Assembly (NCBI GenBank): GCA_949077355.1
Contig: CARUQW010000029.1
Span: 1 to 20,798, forward strand
DNA: 20,798 nucleotides
Source: an uncultured Clostridia bacterium
Lineage (GTDB): Bacteria; Bacillota; Clostridia; TANB77; CAG-508
Direction of reading: 5' to 3'
Shown here: one piece after another, positions 7,752-16,113 of the stretch
Numbering within the stretch: the first letter of the stretch is position 1
Layout of the letters: each line of letters begins with the position of its first letter
Made by a program: the position numbers and the translations under genes
The notes under the pieces: model-generated
Databases searched by the model: none
What the model saw: the letters and a program-made list of their open reading frames with translations, nothing else
Told to the model about the DNA's origin: nothing

Positions 7752-10700
7752 ATGAATACAATTTTAGGTGAACTTGGTAAATCAGCAAAATTCATAGATT
7801 TACTAAAACAAATCGAAAATAAAACAAGTCCGATAGCAATATCGGGCTTAACTGACGTAGGAATGATACAAATCGGAGCAGCAATCCATGAATTTGGAAA
7901 AAAGCCGATTTGTTTGATAACTTATAATGAAATTCAAGCCAAGAAATTATATGAGGATATACAGTATTTTACGGATGGAGTCGTATTATTTCCCAAAAAA
8001 GAAATTGTAACTTATGATTATATAGCAGAAAGTAAAGAACTGCCTTATCAAAGAATTGAAGCATTAAATCAAATAAAAGCAAAGAAAAACTTAATTGTTA
8101 TAACTACCGTAGAAGCTATGATGCAAAAATTGCCAAATAAGAAAATATTATATGATAATGAAATGAGTTTTAAAGTAGGAGGAAGTTACTCTTTAGAAGA
8201 AATTAAGCAGAAATTAGTAAAATTAGGCTATGTAAGATATGATTTGATTGAAGGAAGAGGCCAATTTTCAATTCGTGGAGATATTGTAGATATAGCAACA
8301 GACGAGAAAAACGGTATCCGAATCGAATTTTGGGGAGATGAAGTAGATTCGATTCGAAATTTCAATATTACAACACAAAGGTCAATTAATACATTAGAAA
8401 AAGCTATTATTTATCCAGCACATGAATACATTTTAGAAAATTCAATCGAAGTAGTTTGTGAAAAAATAAAAGAAACAGCAGTAAACAATCAGAAGCAAAA
8501 AGAAATAATAGAAGAGGACATAGAACAAATCAAAGCAGGAAATTATATTAGTAAGATTGATAAATACTTTGATTGCTTTTATGAAAAACAAGAAACAATA
8601 TTAGATTATTTATCAAGTAATTATTGCATATTTTTAGAAGAAATTGGGAAAATAAAACAAAGAGCTACCAACCTATCAATCGACAACAAAAATCTAATAA
8701 AAGCACTAATCGAAAAAGAAAAAATTGTGCCAGATGCCATAACGAATCTATTAAGTTATGAAGCTATCAATGAAAAACTGTATCATAAGCCAATTATTTA
8801 TATTGAAAAACAAGATGTAGAAAATAAGCAAGCAACTGAAAAATACAAATTTGAATACCGTGAAGTAAATTATTATAAAAGCGAAATTGAAAATTTAATC
8901 GAAGATTTACAAAAAGCAAGCAAGGAAAAGAAAAAAGTCTATCTATTAGTTAATACCAAAGAAAAAGCAAAAAAACTACAAAGCTTATTAAATGAAAAGG
9001 AAATTTTAAATAAAATAGAAGAAAAATTAAATCAAACGATTATCGCAAAATCGACAGAATCGATTGTAACCATAAGTATAGGAAATTTATCATCAGGATT
9101 TGAAGCTTATGAATTAGGTCAATTAGTAATTGCTGTAAATGATTTAATCGATGGAGAAAAAAGAAAAAGAAGAATTAGCAGTGTAGCTTTCAAAGAGGGC
9201 GAAAAAGTAGTATTTGCAGACTTGAAAATAGGTGATTACGTAGTTCACAGAAGATATGGAATTGGTATTTATATTGGTGTCAATACCATAAAAGCCGATA
9301 AAACCATCAAAGATTATATCAAAATTAAATATAAAAATGATGATATTTTATACATTCCAACAAGTGATTTAGATTCCATTCGAAAATATGTAGGAGGAGA
9401 TGCTATTCAGCCTAAAATCAATCGCTTAGGCGGAAAAGAATGGGAAAACACAAAAACAAAAGTAAAAAACAATTTAAGAGAGGTTGCTAAAGAACTGATT
9501 GAATTATATGCTAAAAGGGAAAAAATACAAGGATTTGGGTTTAGCAAAGATACACCTTGGCAAAATGAATTCGAAGCCCAATTTCCATATCAAGAAACCG
9601 AAGACCAATTACGTTGTATTGAAGAAGTCAAAAAAGATATGGAAATGGCAAAACCAATGGACCGTTTATTATGTGGGGATGTAGGATATGGCAAAACAGA
9701 AGTAGCCTTAAGAGCAGCTTTTAAAGCAGTTATGGATCAAAAACAAGTAGCTTATTTAGCACCAACCACAGTTTTAGCAGAACAACAATATCAAGAATTT
9801 AAAGAAAGAGTAAAAGATTTTCCAATTAAAGTAGAAATTTTAAACCGATTTAAAAGTAAAAAATATCAAGAGGAAGTGATTCGAAAACTAAAATTAGGCG
9901 AAGTAGATATTGTTATAGGAACGCATCGAATATTAAGCAAAGATGTAGAGTTTAAAGATTTAGGATTTTTGATTATTGATGAAGAGCACCGTTTTGGTGT
10001 AAAAGACAAAGAGAAAATCAAACAATTAAAAACGAATGTAGATGTATTAACGATGACAGCAACACCAATTCCAAGAACAATGCATATGTCAATTGTAGGA
10101 ATTCGAGATATGTCAGTTATTTATGAACCACCTTACAATAGAAGACCGGTCCAAACTTATGTACTCGAATATGATACAGAAGTCATCAAAGAAGCTATCA
10201 CAAAAGAACTGGAAAGAAATGGACAAGTGTTTTATTTATTTAACAATGTAGAAGGCATTCAAAAAAAGGCAGATGATATTGCAAAATTAGTACCAGAAGC
10301 TAATGTGGCTTATGCCCATGGAAAAATGACAGGAACACAGATAGAAGAAATTATGAAAGAATTTACAGAAGGTAAAACCAATGTATTAGTATGTACAACC
10401 ATATTAGAAACAGGAATTGATATTCCGAATGCCAATACAATTATTGTTGAAAATGCTGATAGAATGGGATTAGCGCAATTGTATCAAATACGAGGAAGAG
10501 TGGGAAGAGCAGATAGACAAGCATATGCCTACATTACCTATAAAAAAGACAAACTTTTAACAGAAGTAGCTGACAAAAGATTAAAAGCCATTAAGGAATT
10601 CACAGAATTTGGTTCTGGATTTAAAATTGCGATGAGAGACTTGGAAATTAGAGGGGCAGGAAGTTTACTGCGGAGAAATCCAATCAGGACATCTAGAACA

Positions 10701-11202
10701 AGTAGGATACGATACTTATTGTCATTTGTTAGATGAAGTAGTAAAAGAAATGAAAGGTATCAAAGTAGAACCAGAAGTAGAACTTCAAATCGATTTAAAT
10801 GTAACTAGTTACATACCAGACGAATATATACAAGATGCTAACCAAAAGATAGAAATTTATCAAAATATAGCACTTTGCAAAAATGAAGAAGACATACAAA
10901 ATGTAATAGACGAAATCATAGACCGCTTTGGAAACATGCCAAGTGAACTAGAAAATTTAATTGACATAGCAAGAATTAAATACCTGGCAAAACGATTAAA
11001 AATAAGTAAAATAGCAAGTAAAAAAACAGCAGTAGTATTTACATTCGAACCAAATCAATTTGAATTAGATTTAAACGAACTAATCAAAAAATATGGTAAT
11101 AAAATAAAATTTTCAGCTGGTATAAAACCTATGATAACATTAGAAATAGGAAGCAATAACGAACGACAAATTTTGAACGATGTAACAGAGTTCTTGCGAT
11201 GA
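7752..11202 (+). CDS. mfd: Transcription-repair coupling factor Mfd, split by a +1 frameshift at 10671
   Basis: Mfd removes RNA polymerase stalled at DNA damage and recruits UvrA for excision repair. Frame 1 (7752-10670) gives the UvrB-like N-terminal domains, the polymerase-binding domain (GDYVVHRRYGIGIYIG) and the RecG-like motor, with Walker A GDVGYGKT at 642-649, DEEH at 743-746 and the TRG region ending RDLEIRGAGSLL. Homology then stops: frame 0 adds about 20 unrelated residues and ends at 10736. Skipping the C at 10671 restores LLGEIQSGHLEQVGYD, as in family members, and the frame runs to TGA at 11200, giving about 1,149 residues, a normal length. The start ATG follows AGGAGA. Without the shift the product would lack the end of the motor and the C-terminal UvrA-interaction-masking domain D7. 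Possibilities are programmed shift, tolerated shift, mutation or sequencing error; see findings. Confidence 0.93.
10668..10674 (+). other. Candidate +1 translational frameshift site in mfd (CTG CGG A)
   Basis: In-frame CTG (10668-10670) is followed by CGG (10671-10673) and A. Reading GGA instead of CGG gives Gly at the position where Mfd proteins have the conserved LLG. The extra base is not in a homopolymer. An AGGAAG, resembling a ribosome-binding sequence, lies 4 nt upstream of the CTG. It is matched by the site at 15351-15357. Confidence 0.6.
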
Positions 11203-11280
11203 TTTTGGGGACAGAGGAAAAAATCATCGTTAAAAATAAAAAATAGACGATGATTTTTTCCTCTGTCCCCAAAATCATCG
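11197..11280. repeat. Perfect 34-bp inverted repeat overlapping the mfd stop
   Basis: Arms 11197-11230 and 11247-11280 are perfect reverse complements around a 16-nt AT-rich loop. Each arm is itself palindromic at its ends (CGATGATTT ... AAATCATCG) around GGGGACAGAGG, so the 84-bp unit contains four alternating copies of the same short word. The mfd TGA (11200-11202) lies inside the left arm, and the ribosome site of the next gene begins directly after the right arm. It resembles a REP/MITE-like element or a very strong stem-loop; no T run follows, so it is not a standard terminator. It could fold on mRNA between mfd and the methyltransferase and modulate their relative expression. Confidence 0.85.
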
Positions 11281-11292
11281 AAGGAGAAGAAC

Positions 11293-12084
11293 ATGCAGGG
11301 AATAACGAGTAAAGAAAATGAGTTTGTTAAACATGTAAAAAAGTTAAAAGATAAGAAATATCGTGATATGAATAACGAATATGTAATAGAAGGAATTAAG
11401 CTAGTAGCAGAGGCAATTCAGGAAAATGCACCAATTAAGCAAATTGTTTTGTGTGATGATTGTGAAAAAAATGCAGCAATTCGAAAAGATTTAATGTATG
11501 AAATCGCGAAACAAGAATGCATTTATGTGACAGAGAAGGTTTTTAAATATTTGTCAGAAGTACAAACGCCACAAGGGATTTTAGCAATTATAGGAAAAAG
11601 TGGACAAAATGCAGAAATAGATTATACACAAGATATGATAGTAGCCTTAGATGATGTGCAAGATCCGGGAAATTTAGGAACGATTTTAAGAACCGTGGAT
11701 AGTATTGGACTAACTCAAATTTTAGTATCAAAAGGAACAGCAGATGCCTATAATCCAAAGGTAGTACGTTCTACCATGGGAGCTATTTTCAGAGTGAAAA
11801 TTATCGAATGTGAAGATTTAAAACAAACATTAAAAGAAATCAAAAAACATAAATTCAAGATTGTAGTATCTTCATTACAAACAGAAAATACAATTTATGA
11901 CATTAATTATGATAAAAAAATAATTATAATTGGAAATGAGGCAAATGGAGTAGAAACAGAAATTCAGAATTTAGCAGACGAAAAAATAAAAATACCAATG
12001 CTAGGGAAAACAGAAAGTTTAAATGCTTCTGTTGCAACTGGAATTATATTATATGAATATGTTAGACAAAAAAGAATGTTGTAA
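11293..12084 (+). CDS. TrmH/SpoU-family 2'-O-ribose RNA methyltransferase
   Basis: SAM-dependent methyltransferase of the SPOUT class acting on rRNA or tRNA ribose. The 263-residue protein has an N-terminal substrate-binding domain (KDKKYRDMNNEYVIEGIKL) followed by the knotted catalytic domain: motif 1 DDVQDPGNLGTILRTVDSIG with the catalytic Arg in LRT, motif 2 IIGNEANGV and motif 3 IPMLGKTESLNASVATGI. This resembles the Bacillus YsgA/RlmB-like group; the exact nucleotide is unknown. AAGGAG lies 7 nt before the ATG, directly after the 84-bp inverted repeat. It is probably cotranscribed with mfd and followed 36 nt later by trmL, a second SPOUT enzyme. Confidence 0.93.
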   Translation: MQGITSKENEFVKHVKKLKDKKYRDMNNEYVIEGIKLVAEAIQENAPIKQIVLCDDCEKNAAIRKDLMYEIAKQECIYVTEKVFKYLSEVQTPQGILAIIGKSGQNAEIDYTQDMIVALDDVQDPGNLGTILRTVDSIGLTQILVSKGTADAYNPKVVRSTMGAIFRVKIIECEDLKQTLKEIKKHKFKIVVSSLQTENTIYDINYDKKIIIIGNEANGVETEIQNLADEKIKIPMLGKTESLNASVATGIILYEYVRQKRML

Positions 12085-12120
12085 TTAGAAGCATGATATA
12101 AAAAGAAAGAAGGAATAGAA

Positions 12121-12621
12121 GTGAAAATACATGTAGTAATGGTAGAACCAGAAATACCACAAAATACAGGAAATATTGCAAGAACATGTGCAGCAACAGG
12201 AACAAAATTACATTTAGTTCATCCACTTGGCTTTAAGATAGATGAAAAATCAGTAAAAAGAGCTGGATTGGACTACTGGGATAAAGTAGAAATCGAAGAA
12301 CATGCATCGTTAATAAGATTTTTAGAAAAATATAAACCAGAAGAAAATAATATGTTTTTTGTTACAACAAAAGGAAAACATGTTTATTCAGAGCCAGATT
12401 ATAATAAAATGGATGAAATATTTTTATTATTTGGAAAAGAAACAAAAGGTTTACCAGAAGATATGTTACAAAAATACATTGATAAAACCATTCGCATTCC
12501 AATGAGACCAACTTTAAGGTCTTTAAATCTAGCAAATTCTGTAAACATTGTCGTATACGATGTATTTAGGCAAAAGAATTTTGAAGGCTTAGAAGAAATT
12601 AGTGAATATTTTGATATGTGA
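12121..12621 (+). CDS. trmL: tRNA (cytidine/uridine-34 2'-O)-methyltransferase TrmL
   Basis: SPOUT methyltransferase that modifies the wobble ribose of tRNA-Leu species in characterised members. The 166-residue, single-domain protein shows VEPEIPQNTGNIARTCAATG (motif 1), FGKETKGLP (motif 2) and IPMRPTLRSLNLANSVNIV (motif 3), and its length is typical for TrmL/YibK. It starts with GTG at 12121, preceded by GAAGGAA. It follows the TrmH-type gene at short distance and ends at a strong terminator. The tRNA-Leu assignment is by family; its relevance to the Leu-containing frameshift sites is only a thought. Confidence 0.93.
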   Translation: MKIHVVMVEPEIPQNTGNIARTCAATGTKLHLVHPLGFKIDEKSVKRAGLDYWDKVEIEEHASLIRFLEKYKPEENNMFFVTTKGKHVYSEPDYNKMDEIFLLFGKETKGLPEDMLQKYIDKTIRIPMRPTLRSLNLANSVNIVVYDVFRQKNFEGLEEISEYFDM

Positions 12622-12648
12622 AAAAAATAAGAAGTATTGTCGAAGGAA

Positions 12649-12686
12649 GAGAAGATTTGTAGAAATGCTTGCAAATCTTCTCTTTT
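12649..12686 (+). terminator. Rho-independent terminator after trmL
   Basis: A perfect 11-bp stem (12649-12659 with 12672-12682) and a 12-nt loop are followed by TTTT. It closes the mfd-trmH-trmL unit. Between here and the next promoter (12687-12869) the DNA is AT-rich and I see no gene. Confidence 0.85.
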
Positions 12687-12869
12687 CATGCTTTAATAAA
12701 TTTAGTTTTTCGATTCAATAGAAAATTTGATTCAAAATTTAGTTCGAAATAAAATCAAGATTATCCTAAACAAAATAGAAAGAAATCAGGTGATAAAAAA
12801 GAAGAAGTAAATAGGAATATAGTCTTTAAGAAAGTAAGAATTAGGCACTTGTTTACAAATGAATAAAAT

Positions 12870-12898
12870 TTGACACAATCATAAAAAAGAGATAAAAT
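12870..12898 (+). promoter_or_regulatory. Sigma-A promoter of the Rpn-like nuclease gene
   Basis: TTGACA (12870-12875), a 17-nt spacer and TAAAAT (12893-12898). Transcription would start near 12905, after the ATG at 12899, so the gene must start at the TTG at 12914, which has GGAGGA six bases upstream. Confidence 0.8.
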
Positions 12899-12913
12899 AT
12901 GGGAGGAAGTAGA

Positions 12914-13918
12914 TTGAAAGTATTTACATATAGTCAATATATAAAATGTATTCATACATTTAGGCTAAATGCAGTTATGCAATTAGCAGAAGAGAGTAGA
13001 GAATATAAATTGGAGCAACAAGAAAAGAAATATTCACACGATAAACTAATAAAAAACATATTACAAAATAAAAAAGAAGCAACCGAATTTATTAACCAAT
13101 TTCTAGAACCAAGAGAAGAAGTAAAAGAAAAAGAATTGATTCGATACACGAATAGTTATATAACAAAAAAATACAAAGCAAAAGAAGCAGACTTAGTCTA
13201 TAGACTAAAAAATCAGGATATATTTTTCTTAATAGAACATCAATCTAGCATAGACAATAATATGCCATATCGCATTTTAAATTATTGTTTAGATATTATG
13301 AGGGAATGGAGTAGAAATAAAAAGATAGGAAGAAATACAAATTATCCAATTATTGTTCCCATTATTATTTACACTGGAGAGCAAAAATGGAAAGTACCAA
13401 AAAATTTTAAGGAAAAACAAATTAGTAATTATGTATTTGAACGTTATAATATCGATTTAGAATACAATTTTATTGATATCCATAAGTGTTCCAAACAAGT
13501 TCTATTTGAAAGAGATACCATGTTTGGTTATGCTATGTTTCTTGAAAAAGCAAAAAATAATGAAGAATTACATGAAAATTTAAGCATTATTATAAATTCA
13601 ACTAAAAAGAAAGAAAATCTAGAAGAGTTGCATAATATTATAAGCTATTTATTAAATAGGGTACTAGATGAAGAAACACAAATAAAATTATTAAAAGAAA
13701 TTGATAAAAAGGTAGGTGAAAAAGAGATGAGTACATTAGTTGAAAGATTGAGAAGAGATTTGCAGAATCAAAGAAAACAAGCAAGAAAAGAAGGAAAAAA
13801 AGAAGTTGCAGAAAATATGCTAAGTCTAAAACTAGATGAAACAATTATATTAAAAGCAACGGGAATAAAAAAAGAAGAATTAGAAGAAATTAAAAGAAAC
13901 ATAGTAGTAGCTAGTTAA
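12914..13918 (+). CDS. Rpn/YhgA-like PD-(D/E)XK nuclease family protein
   Basis: A 334-residue protein of the recombination-promoting nuclease/putative transposase type (PF04754-like). The nuclease core shows KEADLVYRLK followed by FFLIEHQSS, the D...ExQ form of the PD-(D/E)XK site, then MPYRILNYCLDIMREW and a strand IIVPIIIYTGEQKWK. The C terminus is charged and helical and ends with a TGIKKEELEEI tail typical of this family. Characterised members cut DNA and promote RecA-independent recombination; some have been linked to phage defence. The start is TTG at 12914 (GGAGGA six bases upstream); the ATG at 12899 precedes the expected transcript start. It is a single-gene unit with its own promoter and terminator, consistent with a mobile or accessory gene. 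Confidence 0.85.
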   Translation: MKVFTYSQYIKCIHTFRLNAVMQLAEESREYKLEQQEKKYSHDKLIKNILQNKKEATEFINQFLEPREEVKEKELIRYTNSYITKKYKAKEADLVYRLKNQDIFFLIEHQSSIDNNMPYRILNYCLDIMREWSRNKKIGRNTNYPIIVPIIIYTGEQKWKVPKNFKEKQISNYVFERYNIDLEYNFIDIHKCSKQVLFERDTMFGYAMFLEKAKNNEELHENLSIIINSTKKKENLEELHNIISYLLNRVLDEETQIKLLKEIDKKVGEKEMSTLVERLRRDLQNQRKQARKEGKKEVAENMLSLKLDETIILKATGIKKEELEEIKRNIVVAS

Positions 13919-13955
13919 AAAACAGAACAGGCCGAATACGGTTTGTTCTGTTTTT
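13918..13955 (+). terminator. Terminator after the Rpn-like gene
   Basis: A 12-bp stem (13918-13929 with 13944-13955) of A5-CAGAACA and TGTTCTG-T5 form with a 14-nt loop. The T run is part of the stem. It begins at the last base of the stop codon. Confidence 0.8.
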
Positions 13956-13995
13956 CTGAAATTTTGTTATGAGTTAGATTTATCTATTTTCTATA

Positions 13996-14116
13996 AAAAA
14001 GTTTATTTATTTTTTCTTTGTAACTCCCAGTTGCGAACTGTCTGTAATTACATAACAGACAGTAATCTTACTGGTCCCCCCGAATTGTTACTGCAGAAAA
14101 AATAAATAAACTTTTT
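13996..14116 (+). other. Structured repeat element, copy 1 (unrecognised RNA or foldable DNA)
   Basis: A perfect 21-bp outer stem (13996-14016 with 14096-14116) encloses three nested helices: GTAAC/GTTAC (14020-14024, 14087-14091), CCAGT/ACTGG (14027-14031, 14070-14074) and ACTGTCTG/CAGACAGT (14037-14044, 14056-14063). Internal loops and the apical loop TAATTACATAA are almost the same as in copy 2 at 18875. Outside this, a further inverted repeat (13956-13978 with 14136-14158, one mismatch) could extend the hairpin to about 200 nt. Helix bases differ between copies in a compensatory way, which supports a kept structure. It does not fit a riboswitch class that I know. It lies 100 nt upstream of the ABC ATPase gene but, since the second copy is downstream of the binding protein gene, a cis-regulatory role in this operon is doubtful. 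Confidence 0.8.
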
Positions 14117-14218
14117 AATTTTAAATAATACTTATTCTAACTTATAACAAAATTTCAGTAAAATTTTCATGAACGTATCTTGCTAATTTTACATAAAATA
14201 ATATAGGGGGATGACAAA

Positions 14219-14986
14219 ATGGAAAAAATATTAGAAGTCAAAAATATAACGAAAAAATACCAAAACAAAGAAGGGGAAATATTAGCCATACAAAACATCA
14301 ATTTACGAATCAACAAGGGAGAATTTGTAAGTATTATAGGACCTAGTGGATGTGGCAAATCTACTTTATTGTCTATTATAGCAGGATTAGAAGAAAAAAC
14401 ATCTGGAAAAATCTACATAGAAGGAGAAGAAGTAAATGGCATATCACCCAAAATAGGATATATGTTACAAAGAGATTGTTTATTAGAATGGAGAACAATA
14501 CTAAGCAATATGATGTTTGGGTTAGAAATTAAAGGAAAAAAAGATAAGGAATCCCAAAAATATGTAGAAGAATTACTAAAAAAATATGATTTATATGATT
14601 TTAAAGATAAATATCCATCCGAATTATCAGGAGGAATGAGACAAAGAGTAGCCTTAATTCGAACACTAGCAGTAAAGCCGAAAATTCTGTTATTGGATGA
14701 AGCCTTTTCAGCTTTAGACTATCAAACTAGAATCATGGTAACAAATGATATTTATACGATTTTAAGAAAAGAAGGAATTACTGCCCTAGTAGTAACACAT
14801 GATATTTCAGAAGCAATTAGTATGTCCGATAGAGTAGTTGTATTAAATGCAAGACCAGGAACAGTAAAAGACATTCATAAAATTGATTTTGATATGGAAA
14901 ATAGAAATCCAATCAGTTGTAGAGAAAAGCCCCAATTTAGCCAATACTTTAATACCTTATGGAAGGAGCTGGGAGTCGATGAGTAA
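14219..14986 (+). CDS. ABC transporter ATP-binding protein, SsuB/TauB/ThiZ-like
   Basis: Cytoplasmic ATPase of a nitrate/sulfonate/taurine/thiamin-precursor type importer. The 255-residue protein has Walker A GPSGCGKST (41-49), Q-loop at MLQRD, signature LSGGMRQR (136-143), Walker B ILLLDEAFSALD (156-167) and the switch His H194 in VTHD. GGGGG lies 8 nt upstream of the ATG. The permease gene overlaps its end by 8 nt, a clear sign of coupled translation. Its partner binding protein is encoded at 17790 on the same strand, beyond three inverted genes. The substrate class cannot be fixed, since no biosynthetic or regulatory gene sits in the unit and no TPP or other riboswitch is visible upstream. 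Confidence 0.95.
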   Translation: MEKILEVKNITKKYQNKEGEILAIQNINLRINKGEFVSIIGPSGCGKSTLLSIIAGLEEKTSGKIYIEGEEVNGISPKIGYMLQRDCLLEWRTILSNMMFGLEIKGKKDKESQKYVEELLKKYDLYDFKDKYPSELSGGMRQRVALIRTLAVKPKILLLDEAFSALDYQTRIMVTNDIYTILRKEGITALVVTHDISEAISMSDRVVVLNARPGTVKDIHKIDFDMENRNPISCREKPQFSQYFNTLWKELGVDE

Positions 14987-15789
14987 ACAACTAATATCGA
15001 AAGAAAGAAAAAAATATTTAAGAAAAAAGAAAAGTAAACAATACAGAATATGGTTAACACAAATAGGAATTCTAATAGCATTCCTTGTAATATGGGAAGT
15101 TTTAGCAAATCAAAAAATAATTGATAGTTTTATTATGAGCCAACCAAGTAGAATATGGGAAACATTTACAAACTTAAGTACAAATGATTTAATCAAACAT
15201 ATTAATGTTACAGTCTATGAAACAGTAGTAGGATTTTTATTAGGAACTGGATTAGGAATTGTGATTGCCATCATCTTATGGTGGTCAGACTTTTTGTCTA
15301 AAGTAGCAGAACCTTATTTGGTAGTATTAAATAGCTTACCAAAGGTAGCATTACGGACCAATTATTATCATTTGGGTAGGTGCAGGAACACCAGCTATTA
15401 TTGTGATGGCAGTAGCAATTTCTTTAGTGGTAACGATATTAGAAAACTTAAATGGATTTTTAAAGACAGATAAAGAAGTGATAAAAATGGCAAGAACATT
15501 TAAGGCATCAAAATTACAAGTATTAACAAAAATTATTATACCAGCGAATCTTTCAACCTTTATTAATTCTTTAAAAGTTAATATTGGGCTTTCTTTAGTA
15601 GGTGTGATATCAGGAGAGTTTTTGGTATCCAAAGCAGGACTTGGGTACTTGATAGTCTATGGGGGTCAGGTCTTTAAGTTAGACTTAGTTATGACAAGTG
15701 TTATTATTTTAGGAATGGTAGCTGGTATTATGTATGCAGCAGTATTAGCACTAGAAAAATTAATTTTACATTCTAAAAGATTTAAATAA
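14979..15789 (+). CDS. ABC transporter permease, SsuC-like, split by a +1 frameshift at 15354
   Basis: Inner-membrane permease partnering the upstream ATPase. The start ATG at 14979 follows AAGGAG and overlaps the ATPase stop. Frame 1 (125 residues) has a basic N terminus, a first membrane helix (IGILIAFLVIWEVLA) and the helices leading to VVLNSLPKVAL. There the family sequence breaks: frame 0 runs into unrelated polar residues and stops at 15473. Skipping the C at 15354 gives ALGPIIIIWVGAGTPAI and continues through the EAA loop (ARTFKASKLQVLTKIIIPAN) to TAA at 15787, for 269 residues in total, a normal length. Without the shift only about half of the membrane domain would be made, so function depends on it unless the gene is dead. 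Confidence 0.92.
15351..15357 (+). other. Candidate +1 translational frameshift site in the permease gene (TTA CGG A)
   Basis: In-frame TTA (Leu, 15351-15353) is followed by CGG (15354-15356) and A. Reading GGA in place of CGG restores Leu-Gly-Pro and the rest of the permease. The geometry is the same as in mfd at 10668-10674: Leu codon, CGG, A, with Gly in the new frame. An AAAGG lies 5 nt upstream of the TTA. Confidence 0.6.
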
Positions 15790-15791
15790 CA

Positions 15792-15824
15792 AAAAGAAGA
15801 CTCATAGGTAATAAGTCTTCTTTT
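15792..15824. terminator. Bidirectional terminator between the permease gene and the 72-residue gene
   Basis: A perfect 11-bp stem (15792-15802 with 15814-15824) of AAAAGAAGACT/AGTCTTCTTTT gives a T run at the end of the stem on both strands. It sits between the convergent permease (+) and small gene (-). Confidence 0.85.
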
Positions 15825-15830
15825 GAGATC

Positions 15831-16049
15831 TTACTGTGTTAAAGATTGAATTTGGTAATAAATCTTTTCTAATCTTGAATCTTCAACACCTGCAGTTTCT
15901 ACAATCGCATTTGCCTCTGAAAATAGTGCAAGAATTTCACTAGCTTTTTCTAAATATTCTATATGAAATCCAGTATAAGGTTTTGCGTTGCAGAAGTTTT
16001 TGATACATGTTTGGATTTTCTGAAAAAAATCTTTTGTTTCTTCTGCCAT
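15831..16049 (-). CDS. Small acidic protein of 72 residues, unknown function
   Basis: The protein begins MAEETKDFFQKIQTCIKNFC and looks fully helical, with no signal peptide, membrane segment or known motif; two Cys (residues 15 and 20) lie one helical turn apart. It is a real gene: a strong AAGGAGG sits 7 nt upstream of the ATG, a perfect consensus promoter (16085-16113) lies 35 nt upstream, and a terminator follows the stop. The promoter strength suggests high expression. It is the last of three same-strand genes placed inside the ABC transporter locus. I do not recognise the family. Confidence 0.8.
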   Translation of the reverse strand: MAEETKDFFQKIQTCIKNFCNAKPYTGFHIEYLEKASEILALFSEANAIVETAGVEDSRLEKIYYQIQSLTQ

Positions 16050-16084
16050 ATGATCTCCTCCTTGCTTTATAGAAAGCTATTTGC

Positions 16085-16113
16085 ATTATATCACTTTTTG
16101 AAAATTATGTCAA
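16085..16113 (-). promoter_or_regulatory. Perfect consensus sigma-A promoter for the 72-residue gene
   Basis: Reading the minus strand, TTGACA (16113-16108), exactly 17 nt, then TATAAT (16090-16085). It overlaps the last codons of the upstream 152-residue gene. A 10-bp inverted repeat, AAAGCTATTT (16073-16082) and AAATAGCTTT (16117-16126), brackets the promoter and could be an operator pair or form a hairpin in readthrough RNA. Confidence 0.85.

Noticed and set aside
10668..10674. Classical -1 slippery heptamer at the mfd break
   Set aside because: There is no X-XXY-YYZ heptamer, and the required shift is +1, not -1.
11231..11246. The 84-bp inverted repeat as a standard Rho-independent terminator
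   Set aside because: No T run follows the right arm, and the next gene's ribosome site begins at once.
12687..12869. Remnant of a gene between trmL and the Rpn-like gene
   Set aside because: Short frames are full of stops, without ribosome sites or recognisable residues; imperfect ATTTAGTT repeats there look like AT-rich background.
13996..14116. Structured element copy 1 as a riboswitch (for example TPP) for the ABC genes
   Set aside because: It lacks the conserved bases of TPP and other riboswitches that I know, and a second copy lies downstream of the last gene of the unit, between convergent genes.
10671..15356. CGG reassigned to another amino acid (as in some Firmicutes) instead of frameshifting
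   Set aside because: Reading CGG as any sense codon in frame 0 leaves unrelated sequence and an early stop (10736, 15473); only a change of frame restores homology.
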